A stretch of 64,000 nt of DNA from Geomonas sp. Red32 (GTDB lineage: Bacteria; Desulfobacterota; Desulfuromonadia; Geobacterales; Geobacteraceae): positions 62,001-126,000 of the forward strand of contig NZ_JAKLOY010000004.1 in assembly GCF_023652955.1 (NCBI RefSeq). Direction: 5' to 3'. Under the pieces are notes generated by a model that did no database searches, had not been told where the DNA came from, and saw nothing but the letters and a program-made list of their open reading frames with translations. The translations under genes and the position numbers were made by a program. Shown here piece by piece: positions 7,840 to 16,202 of the stretch (the stretch's first letter is position 1; each line of letters begins with the position of its first letter).

Positions 7840-8952
7840 ATGGAAGAGATGGTGAATACGGTGGAAGAAGTAGTAGGCACGGTGGAAGGGATAGGCAGCG
7901 AAGAGGCGAAGCCGGTTGGGCGCAAGCTGGCAATCCGTGCCGCGGTAGGGTTGGTGGTCGCCGCCGCGTTGGCGTGGGGAGGGCATCTCTACGTCGAGGG
8001 GCAGCGGCGGATCGAAACCGACGACGCCTTCATCGAGTCCCACATCCACGCGGTTTCTGCCCGGGTGCCGGGGACGGTGACCAAGGTGCTGGTCAAGGAC
8101 AACCAGTTCGTACACAAGGGGGATCTCCTCCTCACCCTGGACGACCGGGACTACGCGGTGAAAGTATCGAGCGCCCAGGCTGACCTGGACATAGCGAGAA
8201 ACGACACCACCGGGGAAGCCGCCCAGGTCGAGGCGGCCAAGGCCGACCTGGAGCGCGCGAGGGCGCAGTTCGCCCAGTCCGAGCTCGATCTCAAGCGGGC
8301 CCAGGTGCTGGTCGGCCGCGAAGTGATGCCGCGCGAGCAACTGGAGAGGAGGACCACCGACCGCAGCGTGGCGGCGGCGCAGGTCAAAGGGGCCGAAGAG
8401 AGGCTCCGCGCGGCGCAGGCCGCCCTTGGGCTGGTGGGAGGAGGCAAGGCCGGTGCCCGCGAAGCCAAGCGCCAGTCGACCCTGGACGAGGAACGCCTGA
8501 ACCTCTCCTACACGAAGATCTACGCCCCCGCCGACGGTTACGTCACCCGCAAATCGGTCGAGCCGGGGAACCGCGTGCAGTCGGGACAATCGCTTCTTGC
8601 CGTGGTGCCGCTCGAAGACTCCTGGATCACCGCCAACTATAAGGAGAGCCAGCTCACTCATGTCCGCCCCGGCCAGAAGGTTTCCTTCAAGGTGGACACC
8701 TACCCCGGGCGCGAATTCACCGGGACCGTGGAAAGCATCATGGCGGGGACCGGCGCAGCCTTCTCGCTGCTGCCGCCCGAGAACGCCACCGGCAACTACG
8801 TGAAGGTGGTGCAGCGGGTGCCGGTGAGGATCGCCATCGACCGCGCGAGCGATCCCAACGCACAGCTGAGAGTGGGGATGAGCGTGACCCCGGTCATCCA
8901 GGTGGAGCGGAACACCTCCGCGATCGTGAAAGAGCTCTTGCACCTCTCCTAG
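7840..8952 (+). CDS. HlyD/EmrA-type membrane fusion protein
   Basis: 370 residues; GGAGG upstream of ATG 7840. One N-terminal membrane helix (about 30-48, AAVGLVVAAALAWGGHLYVEG), then the EmrA signature RIETDDAFIESHIHAVSARVPG split lipoyl domain, a coiled-coil hairpin (about 110-205) and a second lipoyl half with IYAPADGYVTRKSVEPGNRV. It is the periplasmic adaptor between the MFS pump and the TolC channel. It lies 45 nt after tolC and 21 nt before the MFS start. Confidence 0.93.
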   Translation: MEEMVNTVEEVVGTVEGIGSEEAKPVGRKLAIRAAVGLVVAAALAWGGHLYVEGQRRIETDDAFIESHIHAVSARVPGTVTKVLVKDNQFVHKGDLLLTLDDRDYAVKVSSAQADLDIARNDTTGEAAQVEAAKADLERARAQFAQSELDLKRAQVLVGREVMPREQLERRTTDRSVAAAQVKGAEERLRAAQAALGLVGGGKAGAREAKRQSTLDEERLNLSYTKIYAPADGYVTRKSVEPGNRVQSGQSLLAVVPLEDSWITANYKESQLTHVRPGQKVSFKVDTYPGREFTGTVESIMAGTGAAFSLLPPENATGNYVKVVQRVPVRIAIDRASDPNAQLRVGMSVTPVIQVERNTSAIVKELLHLS

Positions 8953-8973
8953 CCGGGGGATCGGAGGATGAAC

Positions 8974-10527
8974 ATGCAGGACAAAACCAACACCGCCAAC
9001 AAATGGCTCATCGCCCTCGCCGTCATGCTCCCGGCGTTGATGGAGGTGATCGACACCTCGGTTGCCAACGTGGCGCTTCCCAACATGCAGGGGAGTCTCA
9101 ACGCCGGTACCGACGAGATCACCTGGGTCCTCACCTCCTACATGGTGAGTAACGCCGTCGTGCTCCCGATCACCGGCTGGCTTTCCCGCATGTTCGGCCG
9201 CAAGCGCTTCCTGATCACCTGCGTGATCCTGTTCACCCTCTCCTCGCTTTTGTGCGGAGCGGCCCCCAACCTGGCGACCCTGATCTTCTTCCGCATCGTG
9301 CAGGGGGCGGCCGGCGGCGCGCTGATACCGATCAGCCAGGCGATCCTCCTGGAGAGCTTCCCCCACAGCGAGCAGGGGATGGCCAACGCCATCTTCGGCA
9401 TCGGGGTGATGTTCGGTCCCATCATCGGCCCGGCACTCGGAGGCTGGATCACCGACAACATGACCTGGCGCTGGATCTTCTACGTCAACATTCCGGTCGG
9501 CATCGCCGCCCTCGCGATGGTCGGCCGCTTCGTGACCGACCCACCCCACGTCACGCGGGGTAAGGCCACCATCGACTACTGGGGGCTCACCTTCCTGACC
9601 CTCGGCATCGGATCGTTGCAGATCATCCTGGACAAGGGGCAGCAGGACGACTGGTTCAACTCCCCCTTCATCGTCATTTTCACCGTAGTTTCGGTCGTCT
9701 CCCTGCTCCTCACCGTCTGGGTGGAGCTGAGGCATCCGCACCCCATCGTGAACCTGCGGCTCTTCAAGAACGTTTCCTTCCTGGCGGGGAACCTGGTGAT
9801 GTTCATGATCGGGTTCGGACTGTACGGGTCGCTGATGGTGATCCCGCTCTTCTTGCAGACCCTGATGGGGTACACCGCGACCCAGGCGGGCCTCGTGCTG
9901 GCGCCGGGAGGAGTGGCGACCCTTCTTTTGATGCCGCTGGTGGGAGCGGGGCTCTCCAAAGTGGACGGCCGGAAGATCGTCTTCGCGGGTCTGGTGATCT
10001 CCGCCTGGTCGATGTTCATCTGGCGCGGATTCCCGCTTGCAACCGCCTATGGCGACTTCCTCTGGCCGCGGATCGTGGCGGGGGTGGGGCTCTCCATGCT
10101 CTTCGTGCCGCTCACCACCCTCACCCTTGGTGGTATGAAGCCCGAGCAGATGGGGGATGCGACCGGCCTCTACAGCCTTTTGCGCAACATCGGCGGGAGC
10201 GTCGGCATCGCCGCCACCTCGACCCTCTTGGCCCGTTACAACCAGATGCACCAGAACCTGCTGGTATCGAGGCTGAACCCCTTCAATCCCGTCTACCAGG
10301 AGAAGGTATTCTCGATATCCCAGGGGTACGCCGCCCGCGGAGTTGGTCCCGCAGACGCGCAGCAGTTGGGGGTAAGCTCCGTCTACCGGTTGTTGCAGCA
10401 GCAAGCCGCCATCCTCTCCTACAACCGCGTCTTCTGGATCCTGGGCCTGGGTTTTCTGGCCGTCATCCCCTTCCTCCTCCTGCTGAAAAAGCCGAAACCC
10501 GGCGCCGCCCCCGTCGCCGCCCACTGA
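8974..10527 (+). CDS. DHA2-family (EmrB/QacA) MFS drug efflux transporter
   Basis: 517 residues from ATG 8974, chosen over ATG 8968 because GGAGG then has a 6-nt spacing. Fourteen-helix DHA2 transporter; visible signatures are motif D1 (LMEVIDTSVANVALPNMQG), motif A (GWLSRMFGRKRFL) and motif C (GIGVMFGPIIGPALGGWI). A proton-driven exporter of amphipathic compounds that works with the EmrA-like adaptor and TolC upstream. Last gene of the operon; a hairpin follows at 10549. Confidence 0.95.
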   Translation: MQDKTNTANKWLIALAVMLPALMEVIDTSVANVALPNMQGSLNAGTDEITWVLTSYMVSNAVVLPITGWLSRMFGRKRFLITCVILFTLSSLLCGAAPNLATLIFFRIVQGAAGGALIPISQAILLESFPHSEQGMANAIFGIGVMFGPIIGPALGGWITDNMTWRWIFYVNIPVGIAALAMVGRFVTDPPHVTRGKATIDYWGLTFLTLGIGSLQIILDKGQQDDWFNSPFIVIFTVVSVVSLLLTVWVELRHPHPIVNLRLFKNVSFLAGNLVMFMIGFGLYGSLMVIPLFLQTLMGYTATQAGLVLAPGGVATLLLMPLVGAGLSKVDGRKIVFAGLVISAWSMFIWRGFPLATAYGDFLWPRIVAGVGLSMLFVPLTTLTLGGMKPEQMGDATGLYSLLRNIGGSVGIAATSTLLARYNQMHQNLLVSRLNPFNPVYQEKVFSISQGYAARGVGPADAQQLGVSSVYRLLQQQAAILSYNRVFWILGLGFLAVIPFLLLLKKPKPGAAPVAAH

Positions 10528-10548
10528 TTCTTCTTCTGAAACATGAAA

Positions 10549-10576
10549 GCCCCCGGCTGCATCGGCAACCGGGGGC
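10549..10576 (+). terminator. Hairpin after the efflux operon
   Basis: GCCCCCGG, 12-nt loop, CCGGGGGC. No T run follows, so it may be a weak terminator or an RNA 3' end stabiliser. Confidence 0.5.
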
Positions 10577-10601
10577 CTAGGTCCCCTCCCCTTCAAATCT
10601 A

Positions 10602-10651
10602 CCCTCACCCCTGCCCCTCGCCCCTTTAGGGGAGAGGGGCAGGGGTGAGGG
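10602..10651. repeat. Perfect 18-bp inverted repeat, family 2
   Basis: CCCTCACCCCTGCCCCTC at 10602-10619 pairs with its exact complement at 10634-10651, and the 14-nt loop itself contains CCCC/GGGG. It sits between the convergent efflux operon and fibronectin-fold gene, where it may end both transcripts. Confidence 0.7.
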
Positions 10652-10659
10652 AGGTGATA

Positions 10660-11307
10660 TCACAAAGCCCTAAGCGAAACAGGCACCGACCAGGGCCCGC
10701 GCCCGTGGCCGCTGAGGACCCTCACGCGGAACCAGTACAGTTTTCCCGGTTCCTTCTCCCCTACTTTGATCCCCGTGGCGCGAGGGAAGGTATCCACATC
10801 GCTCCAGTTCGACTCGACCGCCGGGTCCCCTTCGCAGATCTGTATGTCGTAGGCCCTCGCACCCGACACCCTGCCGGCCCTCAGGTCAAAGAAACCGGAA
10901 TCGAGAGCATGCCTGACGGAAAGGTCCGTAGAGGGGACCGTGGGGGCCGCCTTCACCATTTCGGACTTCAGCGGGAATCCCGTAGTTCTCAGCACCTCCA
11001 GGTTGCCATCGGCAGCGAGCTCGACGTAGCTGGCGATCTTGGCGAGATGAGTCTTGGTCTCCAGATGCAGGGCATTACGCTCGGCAAGTTTTAAAGTGTC
11101 ACGGGTCTGGGCGTTTTTGATTGCGGCATCGAGTTTATCGGTTGTAGTTGCAAGCGTGTCGAGAGACGGGACGAAGTGAGGCCAAGGCTCGGCGAAGTTC
11201 TCGAACGAATGGTTGGTGAGCATAGCCTTTACCGTTCTGGCCAAGGCTACCGTTTCAGCAGCACTCGTCCCAAATCTCCGTACCACCCACGTTATTTGTG
11301 GCGTCAT
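10660..11307 (-). CDS. Fibronectin type III-fold protein of unknown role
   Basis: 215 residues; GAAAGGAG precedes ATG 11307. The N-terminal half (about 1-110) is helical with repeated T/A/L-rich segments. The C-terminal half (about 125-215) reads as one FN3-like module (GARAYDIQICEGDP, then KLYWFRVRVLSGHGRGPWS). Similar two-part proteins occur in Geobacter relatives, usually uncharacterised. No signal peptide. Stand-alone gene with no operon partner. Confidence 0.7.
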   Translation of the reverse strand: MTPQITWVVRRFGTSAAETVALARTVKAMLTNHSFENFAEPWPHFVPSLDTLATTTDKLDAAIKNAQTRDTLKLAERNALHLETKTHLAKIASYVELAADGNLEVLRTTGFPLKSEMVKAAPTVPSTDLSVRHALDSGFFDLRAGRVSGARAYDIQICEGDPAVESNWSDVDTFPRATGIKVGEKEPGKLYWFRVRVLSGHGRGPWSVPVSLRAL

Positions 11308-11950
11308 GACGGGTCTCCTTTCAATTAATTTTTACTAATCATAGCGGCATTCCGTGGCAGTGCAAGCGAGGAAGCAATTTTTTCACCCCGTACGGGGCGC
11401 GGAGTGACGCACCATGGACGAGTTTTGCCGTCAAAAAAAGGCCGGGAGAACCCGGCAGAGTTTTGCAGTGCACGAACCAAGATTCTTCGCGAAAACAACG
11501 CCCTCCCAAGCGCCTAGAAATATAGGGCTTTTGGCCACTACAGTTGAAGAATCAAAATTGTTAGCGCGCATCTTCCTTTTCTTCGCGCACATTCTCCTTT
11601 TCTTAACGCAAAAATGGAGTTTCTCTGCGCAAAGCCACCGCGATCGAATCGCCCAACGAAGTTCTCGACGATCTCCGGCAAAATACGTGGTTCAGGTTTG
11701 GAAATTGGCCGGCTTGGATTTCAAAAGGAGAGAAGAGAGCGGCAACGGTGTAAGGCAGGAAAGGACTGTCGTCGCCCAACAAGCAAAATTCGAGGTATAC
11801 GACGCCGAAGATGCAGTTCCCAAATCGGTTGGCGTAACGTAAGCAGCAGTTTTTGGTGCGTCAAAATGTGGCGTTTTGAGGAAAAAAATGGCGGGCGTAA
11901 AACTGAAAAGCCCCTGGCTGCGTGGAGCGGCCGGGGGCTTTGAATTTGTT
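11308..11950. other. Gene-free region left of Island 1
   Basis: No reading frame here has a ribosome site or recognisable product. The promoter of the fibronectin-fold gene is expected near 11320-11360. Positions 11565-11610 hold two imperfect tandem copies of GCGCACATTCTCCTTTTCTT-like sequence. A strong hairpin at 11907-11942 is annotated separately. Confidence 0.5.
11907..11942 (-). terminator. Displaced terminator of the tRNA-Gly transcript
   Basis: On the minus strand AAAGCCCCCGGCCGC, a 5-nt loop and GCAGCCAGGGGCTTTT form a hairpin followed by T-rich sequence. It lies 9 bp beyond the left copy of the 23-bp tRNA end. If Island 1 is removed it falls directly after the tRNA-Gly 3' end, so it was probably that gene's terminator. 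Confidence 0.65.
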
Positions 11951-11973
11951 TGGAGCGGGAAACGGGGTTCGAA
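11951..11973. repeat. attL of Island 1 (copy of the tRNA-Gly 3' end)
   Basis: 23 bp identical to 17521-17543, the CCA end, acceptor 3' strand and T-arm of tRNA-Gly. The two copies are 5,570 bp apart and flank the integrase element. Confidence 0.88.
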
Positions 11974-12131
11974 GGCCTCATAAAAAGGCAAGTCAACCTT
12001 GAAAAGGGTCATAAAATCAAACTATTACAAATTGTTACCTGAACCTTCAGTGTGTCTAAAGTCCATTACAGTTCAACTGAAAACAGGTTCATTCGGCAGG
12101 TTCAGCAACAATTCGGGTACACTAACGGGTG

Positions 12132-12216
12132 CGCCCTTGACCTGCGCGGCGATTGTATGCCGCGCCAGTGTCCAAGGGCGTGTTGGGCGTTACAATTTCT
12201 ATCACAAAGATAGAAA
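12132..12216. other. Two hairpins near the left end of Island 1 (possible replication origin)
   Basis: First hairpin: outer arms CGCCCTTG (12132) and CAAGGGCG (12173), inner arms GCGCGGC (12144) and GCCGCGC (12159), 8-nt loop. Second: TTTCTATC (12196) and GATAGAAA (12209), 5-nt loop. Nested hairpins of this kind are typical of rolling-circle double- or single-strand origins. With a Rep pseudogene in the same element this is a plausible origin, but no nick site was identified. The surrounding 11974-12276 holds no gene. Confidence 0.4.
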
Positions 12217-12276
12217 ATGCAGAGTGACCCTTCATTTTTTTTGCTCACCAGTCGCCTGTTCGGGTTATTCCTGTTC

Positions 12277-13332
12277 CTATTTCATTGAAGAATGTACAAT
12301 GGCAGTTTTAGCTTTTTCAATGCAATTTTCGTAGGTCCTTTTGCCCCAACTCCAGACTCCCACTAGTTCCACTTTGTCTGCTAGTATTTTATTTTCTTGA
12401 AGGACGGCCTCGTAATCTTCGCTAAAACAGGCAAAACGCAGGTAATAATTGTGCATCCGGGGAGCGTTGTAGTAGTAGACCAGTTTTTCAAATGATGGTT
12501 TAAGAGTATTCCACGGGAATTCAGTAAATACTCCTTTGTAGGTTAATTCGTCCACCATGTTTCCAGCAAAACGAGCCATAAAACTTTCGCGGTCAGGTTT
12601 ATCAAGGCCTGCCATTTCCTTCCTGATTAAACGTCCCAGCTCACCTGGTTGACCACCCCACTTGGGCTGCAAAAACTGCGCACGATAAAGAATGTTGTAA
12701 TAGAATTGGGGTTCAGCAGCCCTGGCATCAGCATAGTTCTTCTCAATCACCTCTTCGGGTTCATGCAAAAGAAAGGCTACTCGGAAGCGAAGCGTATGGA
12801 GCATTGGGCAATCTGGGCCTTTAACTTGCTGCTTCAACACTTCCTGGGCACGGGCAAGGCGTTCTTTGAATTGTTGCCAGCCTTCGTCCGTTACTTTATC
12901 GGCGTAACCTTCACCACGGGCATCGACAGCCCAATCAAACAGCCCCTCTCCTAAAGCAGTCTGCGATATTGCCGAATCAGGAAAAGCCGCTCGCCAGCGG
13001 ACAAGGCGATCTATATATTCCTTCCAACCATTCTTATCGCTGGCATATGGATCGCTCAGGTTATTAATGAATAAGTATATCCGCCAACTGCCATCGGCAA
13101 AGCGGGCCTTACGGGAAATCAGGTCGCGTGCGTAGCTCTCCAACTCGGCAAATCGTTCTTCACGCAGCAATCGCGCTACTTCAGCATTTTGTTGCACACT
13201 GGTAATCTTGTCTAGCTTAATGGTGGGAGTCGGTTCTGTTTCGCTTGCTTTTACGGTGGTTGCCAAACTAAAGCACAAGACAACGTTGATGCATACGAGC
13301 AGTGCCAAGAATGTTCTGTTTATTGCGAGCAT
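12277..13332 (-). CDS. Secreted DUF4034-like protein, Island 1 cargo
   Basis: 351 residues; GGAG before ATG 13332. A signal peptide is evident (MLAINRTFLALLVCINVVLC, cleavage probably after KAS near residue 30). The mature part is helical, with LLREERFAELESYARDLI and WRIYLFINNLSDPY segments like DUF4034 proteins of Proteobacteria. The function of that family is not established. Lower GC content and codon use differ from the core genes, fitting acquisition with the island. Divergent from the other cargo gene. Confidence 0.6.
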   Translation of the reverse strand: MLAINRTFLALLVCINVVLCFSLATTVKASETEPTPTIKLDKITSVQQNAEVARLLREERFAELESYARDLISRKARFADGSWRIYLFINNLSDPYASDKNGWKEYIDRLVRWRAAFPDSAISQTALGEGLFDWAVDARGEGYADKVTDEGWQQFKERLARAQEVLKQQVKGPDCPMLHTLRFRVAFLLHEPEEVIEKNYADARAAEPQFYYNILYRAQFLQPKWGGQPGELGRLIRKEMAGLDKPDRESFMARFAGNMVDELTYKGVFTEFPWNTLKPSFEKLVYYYNAPRMHNYYLRFACFSEDYEAVLQENKILADKVELVGVWSWGKRTYENCIEKAKTAIVHSSMK

Positions 13333-13543
13333 TTTTCATCTCCGGTTCATAAGATATTGGGGCACAACTACTTATTGAGCGGTTCACGCGCGCGTGCGTG
13401 AACCTGTGATCTTCCAGAAAGGGATATTTAGCTCATGCACATTAAGGCAGGCATTCCCCCATCTTGGCGCCAGGGGGTTGGAAATACATGCAATTTCATA
13501 TACCATGCGCTCCATTGTAAGGAAAGAATTATTAGGAGTTATA

Positions 13544-14491
13544 ATGCTAGCTGTCGAAAAGTGGGCTCAAGGTAAGTCACAGTACATTGCCCTGTTTGCA
13601 CCATCTATAGCCGCCTTCGCTAGAGAAATCCCGGATATCCTCAAGTACCAGAAAAAACACCGGCTCTTGAGCCATACCTTTTCTGTCCCGGACCTCCCTT
13701 CCTGGTCCGCGCTGTATCGCTTTCACCATCGGTACACGGATCCGCTTTATGGCATGATCTTTCAAACTTCAGAATACGGCCAACGACTAATTACATTGAT
13801 GTCTGAATTCCAGCGCCTCTCCCGAAATCCTGATTTGCTGAAAGAAATGGTTTTCACATCTGAAGAAATCAAAGAAGGGCAGACATATTGGAATGAACTT
13901 CAACGAATGTCCTTTGATGACATCCAGGAAGACATTTCTGGTGCCCCTATGACGCCAGAAATGCGGACTTCTTTTCAACAGTACATGGACGCGAACGAAA
14001 CGGAGTTCGCCTTCCTGTTCCTGGTCGCCATCCCCTGCTTGCTGATCTACAAGGAATGGCCCTCCTCCTTATACCGAAAGGCGGTGGTACGCGGCGATAC
14101 TGGTGCAATCCACAAGCTACTTCGTCTTGATCCCTTCACCCTCCACGATTCGGCCATCGGTAAGCAGATTCAGCACGTCCGTATCCACGGGCGGCAAGCT
14201 GTTTACGAAGAGCTTCTCAGCGCACCACTCAAACCTCTCAAGGTCAAGCTGACAAGCCGTACCATAAAAGACATGCTCGCCGGGTTCATCTCCTTGCTTG
14301 CAGAAAAGCTCAAGCAACCTCTCACCTCAACTGAAATCCGAGATCTCTTCGACGCCGTTGCAAAGGATACCGATAAGCGTGATATAGACACCAGCCTTCC
14401 AGAAAGTCAGGAGGCATATTCAAAGGTTATCCAGCTTAACCGCCCAGACTGGGAGCCAATGTTACGCCCCGGACAGAAAAAACTAAAGTAG
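13544..14491 (+). CDS. Unknown protein, Island 1 cargo
   Basis: 315 residues from ATG 13544, chosen because AGGAG lies 5 nt upstream; the open frame runs back to 13394 without a better site. Mostly helical and charged, with a short hydrophobic patch (FAFLFLVAIPCLLIY) near residue 165 that could be buried or membrane-associated. No family or catalytic motif recognised. It lies between the secreted protein (divergent) and the rep pseudogene (same strand, 64 bp on). Confidence 0.6.
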   Translation: MLAVEKWAQGKSQYIALFAPSIAAFAREIPDILKYQKKHRLLSHTFSVPDLPSWSALYRFHHRYTDPLYGMIFQTSEYGQRLITLMSEFQRLSRNPDLLKEMVFTSEEIKEGQTYWNELQRMSFDDIQEDISGAPMTPEMRTSFQQYMDANETEFAFLFLVAIPCLLIYKEWPSSLYRKAVVRGDTGAIHKLLRLDPFTLHDSAIGKQIQHVRIHGRQAVYEELLSAPLKPLKVKLTSRTIKDMLAGFISLLAEKLKQPLTSTEIRDLFDAVAKDTDKRDIDTSLPESQEAYSKVIQLNRPDWEPMLRPGQKKLK

Positions 14492-14520
14492 CGTCCGGGT
14501 AGTTCTCCCGCATCCGTGGC

Positions 14521-14553
14521 AAACCTCCCAAGAAAATTTATCCTTGGAGGTTT
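14521..14553 (+). promoter_or_regulatory. Hairpin that buries the rep ribosome binding site
   Basis: AAACCTCCCAAG (14521-14532) pairs, with one bulged C, with CTTGGAGGTTT (14543-14553). The right arm contains the GGAGG Shine-Dalgarno of the rep gene, whose ATG is at 14556. The structure would limit Rep translation, a common copy-number control for rolling-circle replicons. Inference from base pairing only. Confidence 0.55.
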
Positions 14554-14555
14554 CC

Positions 14556-15823
14556 ATGAAAATGTCCGACAACAACATCATTCCCGCAGAACAGCGCGCG
14601 TCCCAGGCCACCGGTGAGAGTCGGGACGGGGCGGCTCCCGACGTACCGGTGGCGGGTGCGGGGAGCTTTGCGACCGCAAGCGAGCAGGAGGAGGCTTTGC
14701 CTCCGACCACCGAAGGCGACCTTGTCGCCGAAGGAAGCATGGCGGAACCTGTAACACGCCATGCGCTAATACCACACCTCGAAAATTTCCAGTACCTTCT
14801 CTGCGGCTTTGACTCCCTTGACATCGGTCTATTCGTGGAATAGGGAACTGACTGGCCGGTAGTTCTCAAAACTCTCCAACAGCTCAAAGATCACGCAAAA
14901 AAACTAGGAGAGGTCGTAGAAGAAACGTACCTCGGACGAAACTACGTCATGTTCCCCAATGGCAAAGGCGACAACTACGCCTTCCACCTCCAGTTCCCGC
15001 AGTATCACCTCTACATTTCCAAATCTGAAAAGTTCACATCTTCACCGAATGTCTACCTTTCCATCAATTCAAAAACCATGTGGGGAAAGGGCGTAGCTTA
15101 TGTCCTCGACTTAGCCACCAACGATCTCAAGTATTTCGGTGGTAAGATCGTCGAGGTACTCCCTAGCCGCCTCGATATCTGCGCCGACTTCAAGTTATCC
15201 TCTGGTCTCTCCCTCCCTTTCTTGGAAGAACACACCGTGTGCCGCAGCCGGGATGTCAGACCGATAATTAAGGGCGGCATCCTCGAAACCTGTTACTTTG
15301 GTTCACCTGCCGCACCTATCCGCCTGAGGATTTACAACAAAGGAAAAGAAGTAATCAAAAAGGGGGAAAAGCTATGGTTCGCCGACATGTGGGGGACTGA
15401 CAATCTTGAAGATATCTGGAGGGTCGAATTCCAACTACGAAGAGCCGCCTTGAAACAATTCAAGATCAACGATTTTCTTGATCTCTGGCAAAGAGCCGGA
15501 GGCGTCTAGAACTACCTGACTGGAGACTGGTTCTCCCTCCGAGTTCTGGACAATGACCGCCAGAATCGGCGCACTATCCACCCTTGGTGGATTGAAGTTC
15601 AAAACTGCGCTGAACGACGGCGCTCTTCTACATCGCCCACATTGCCGGTTGCCTCCCTGCGTTCGCTGCCAGGACCGGGAACAGGGATTACAAAGAGGCC
15701 ATCCTTGCACTCGGTAAAGCCTTGTATGAACACCGGAGCAAAAGGGATTTCGACAGGGAATTCATAAAACGCTCCATTAAGCTTGGGCATGTCCTGGAAG
15801 CTACGGGGGATGACCATGAGTGA
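14556..15823 (+). pseudogene. Replication initiation factor (Rep_trans-like), broken
   Basis: ATG 14556 follows GGAGG. The frame is stopped by TAG at 14841-14843 and again by TAG at 15507-15509, yet protein similarity continues through both: GFDSLDIGLFVE-stop-GTDWPVV and RAGGV-stop-NYLTGDWFSLR. Family recall places a tryptophan at both stops, so each is most simply a TGG to TAG change. After WWIEVQNC the coding sense moves to another frame (ALFYIAHIAGCLPAFAAR) and ends TGA 15821-15823. Other family features are present: LSINSKTMW, SRLDICADF, APIRLRIYNKGKEV and VWRVEF-like WRVEFQLRRAALKQ. Intact homologues initiate rolling-circle replication. Three lesions make an active product unlikely. Confidence 0.8.
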
Positions 15824-16125
15824 TTTAAAGGTGAGGACCGTTGAGCATGATGGTGTCCCGCACCACCGTCTTCGGCTGGCTAAAAAGCGGTGTTCTGAAG
15901 GAAGGCGTCCACTACTGCCGACTCGGCCGAATCCTCCGCTTCTGCTGGCGGGAAAGTCTTTTCTTCCAAGGCCAGCAGAGGCTCCCCACGGAGGATGACG
16001 GCCTGGCGACTCTGCCGCCAGTGCCACGAAGTGAGCACGATTCACAGCGAGGCGCAGCCTCGGTCCCAGGCTCGCCTTTGACTTTCAAGCGAAGCAAGGC
16101 ACCGATGATGAACCTGGACTATTGA
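15816..16125 (+). pseudogene. Excisionase-like HTH gene, frameshifted
   Basis: The ATG at 15816 overlaps the Rep stop and reads MSDLKVRTVE, after which the sense passes to frame 1: MMVSRTTVFGWLKSGVLKEG then HYCRLGRILRFCW, the helix-turn-helix/wing of MerR-like excisionases that follow such Rep genes. The frame change near 15840 separates start from HTH. A TTG or ATG restart at 15841-15847 could give a shorter product. Predicted partner of the integrase in excision. Confidence 0.55.
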
Positions 16126-16202
16126 TAATCGGATTGATTGGCGTTATCCTCCGCACCGGACTAAGACACACTGAAGGGAGGGTAACGCCATGAGGACATA
16201 AC

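Noticed and set aside
7807..10608. Very long minus-strand open frame of 933 codons
   Set aside because: It is antisense to the EmrA and EmrB-type genes, has histidine/glycine-rich nonsense composition and arises from high GC content.
11414..12012. Overlapping frames on both strands left of Island 1
   Set aside because: No ribosome site, no recognisable product, and several cross the attL repeat and terminator hairpin.
14841..15509. Pyrrolysine or amber recoding of the rep gene
   Set aside because: Both TAG sites align with tryptophan by recall and a frameshift follows, so decay is simpler; no suppressor tRNA was seen in the window.
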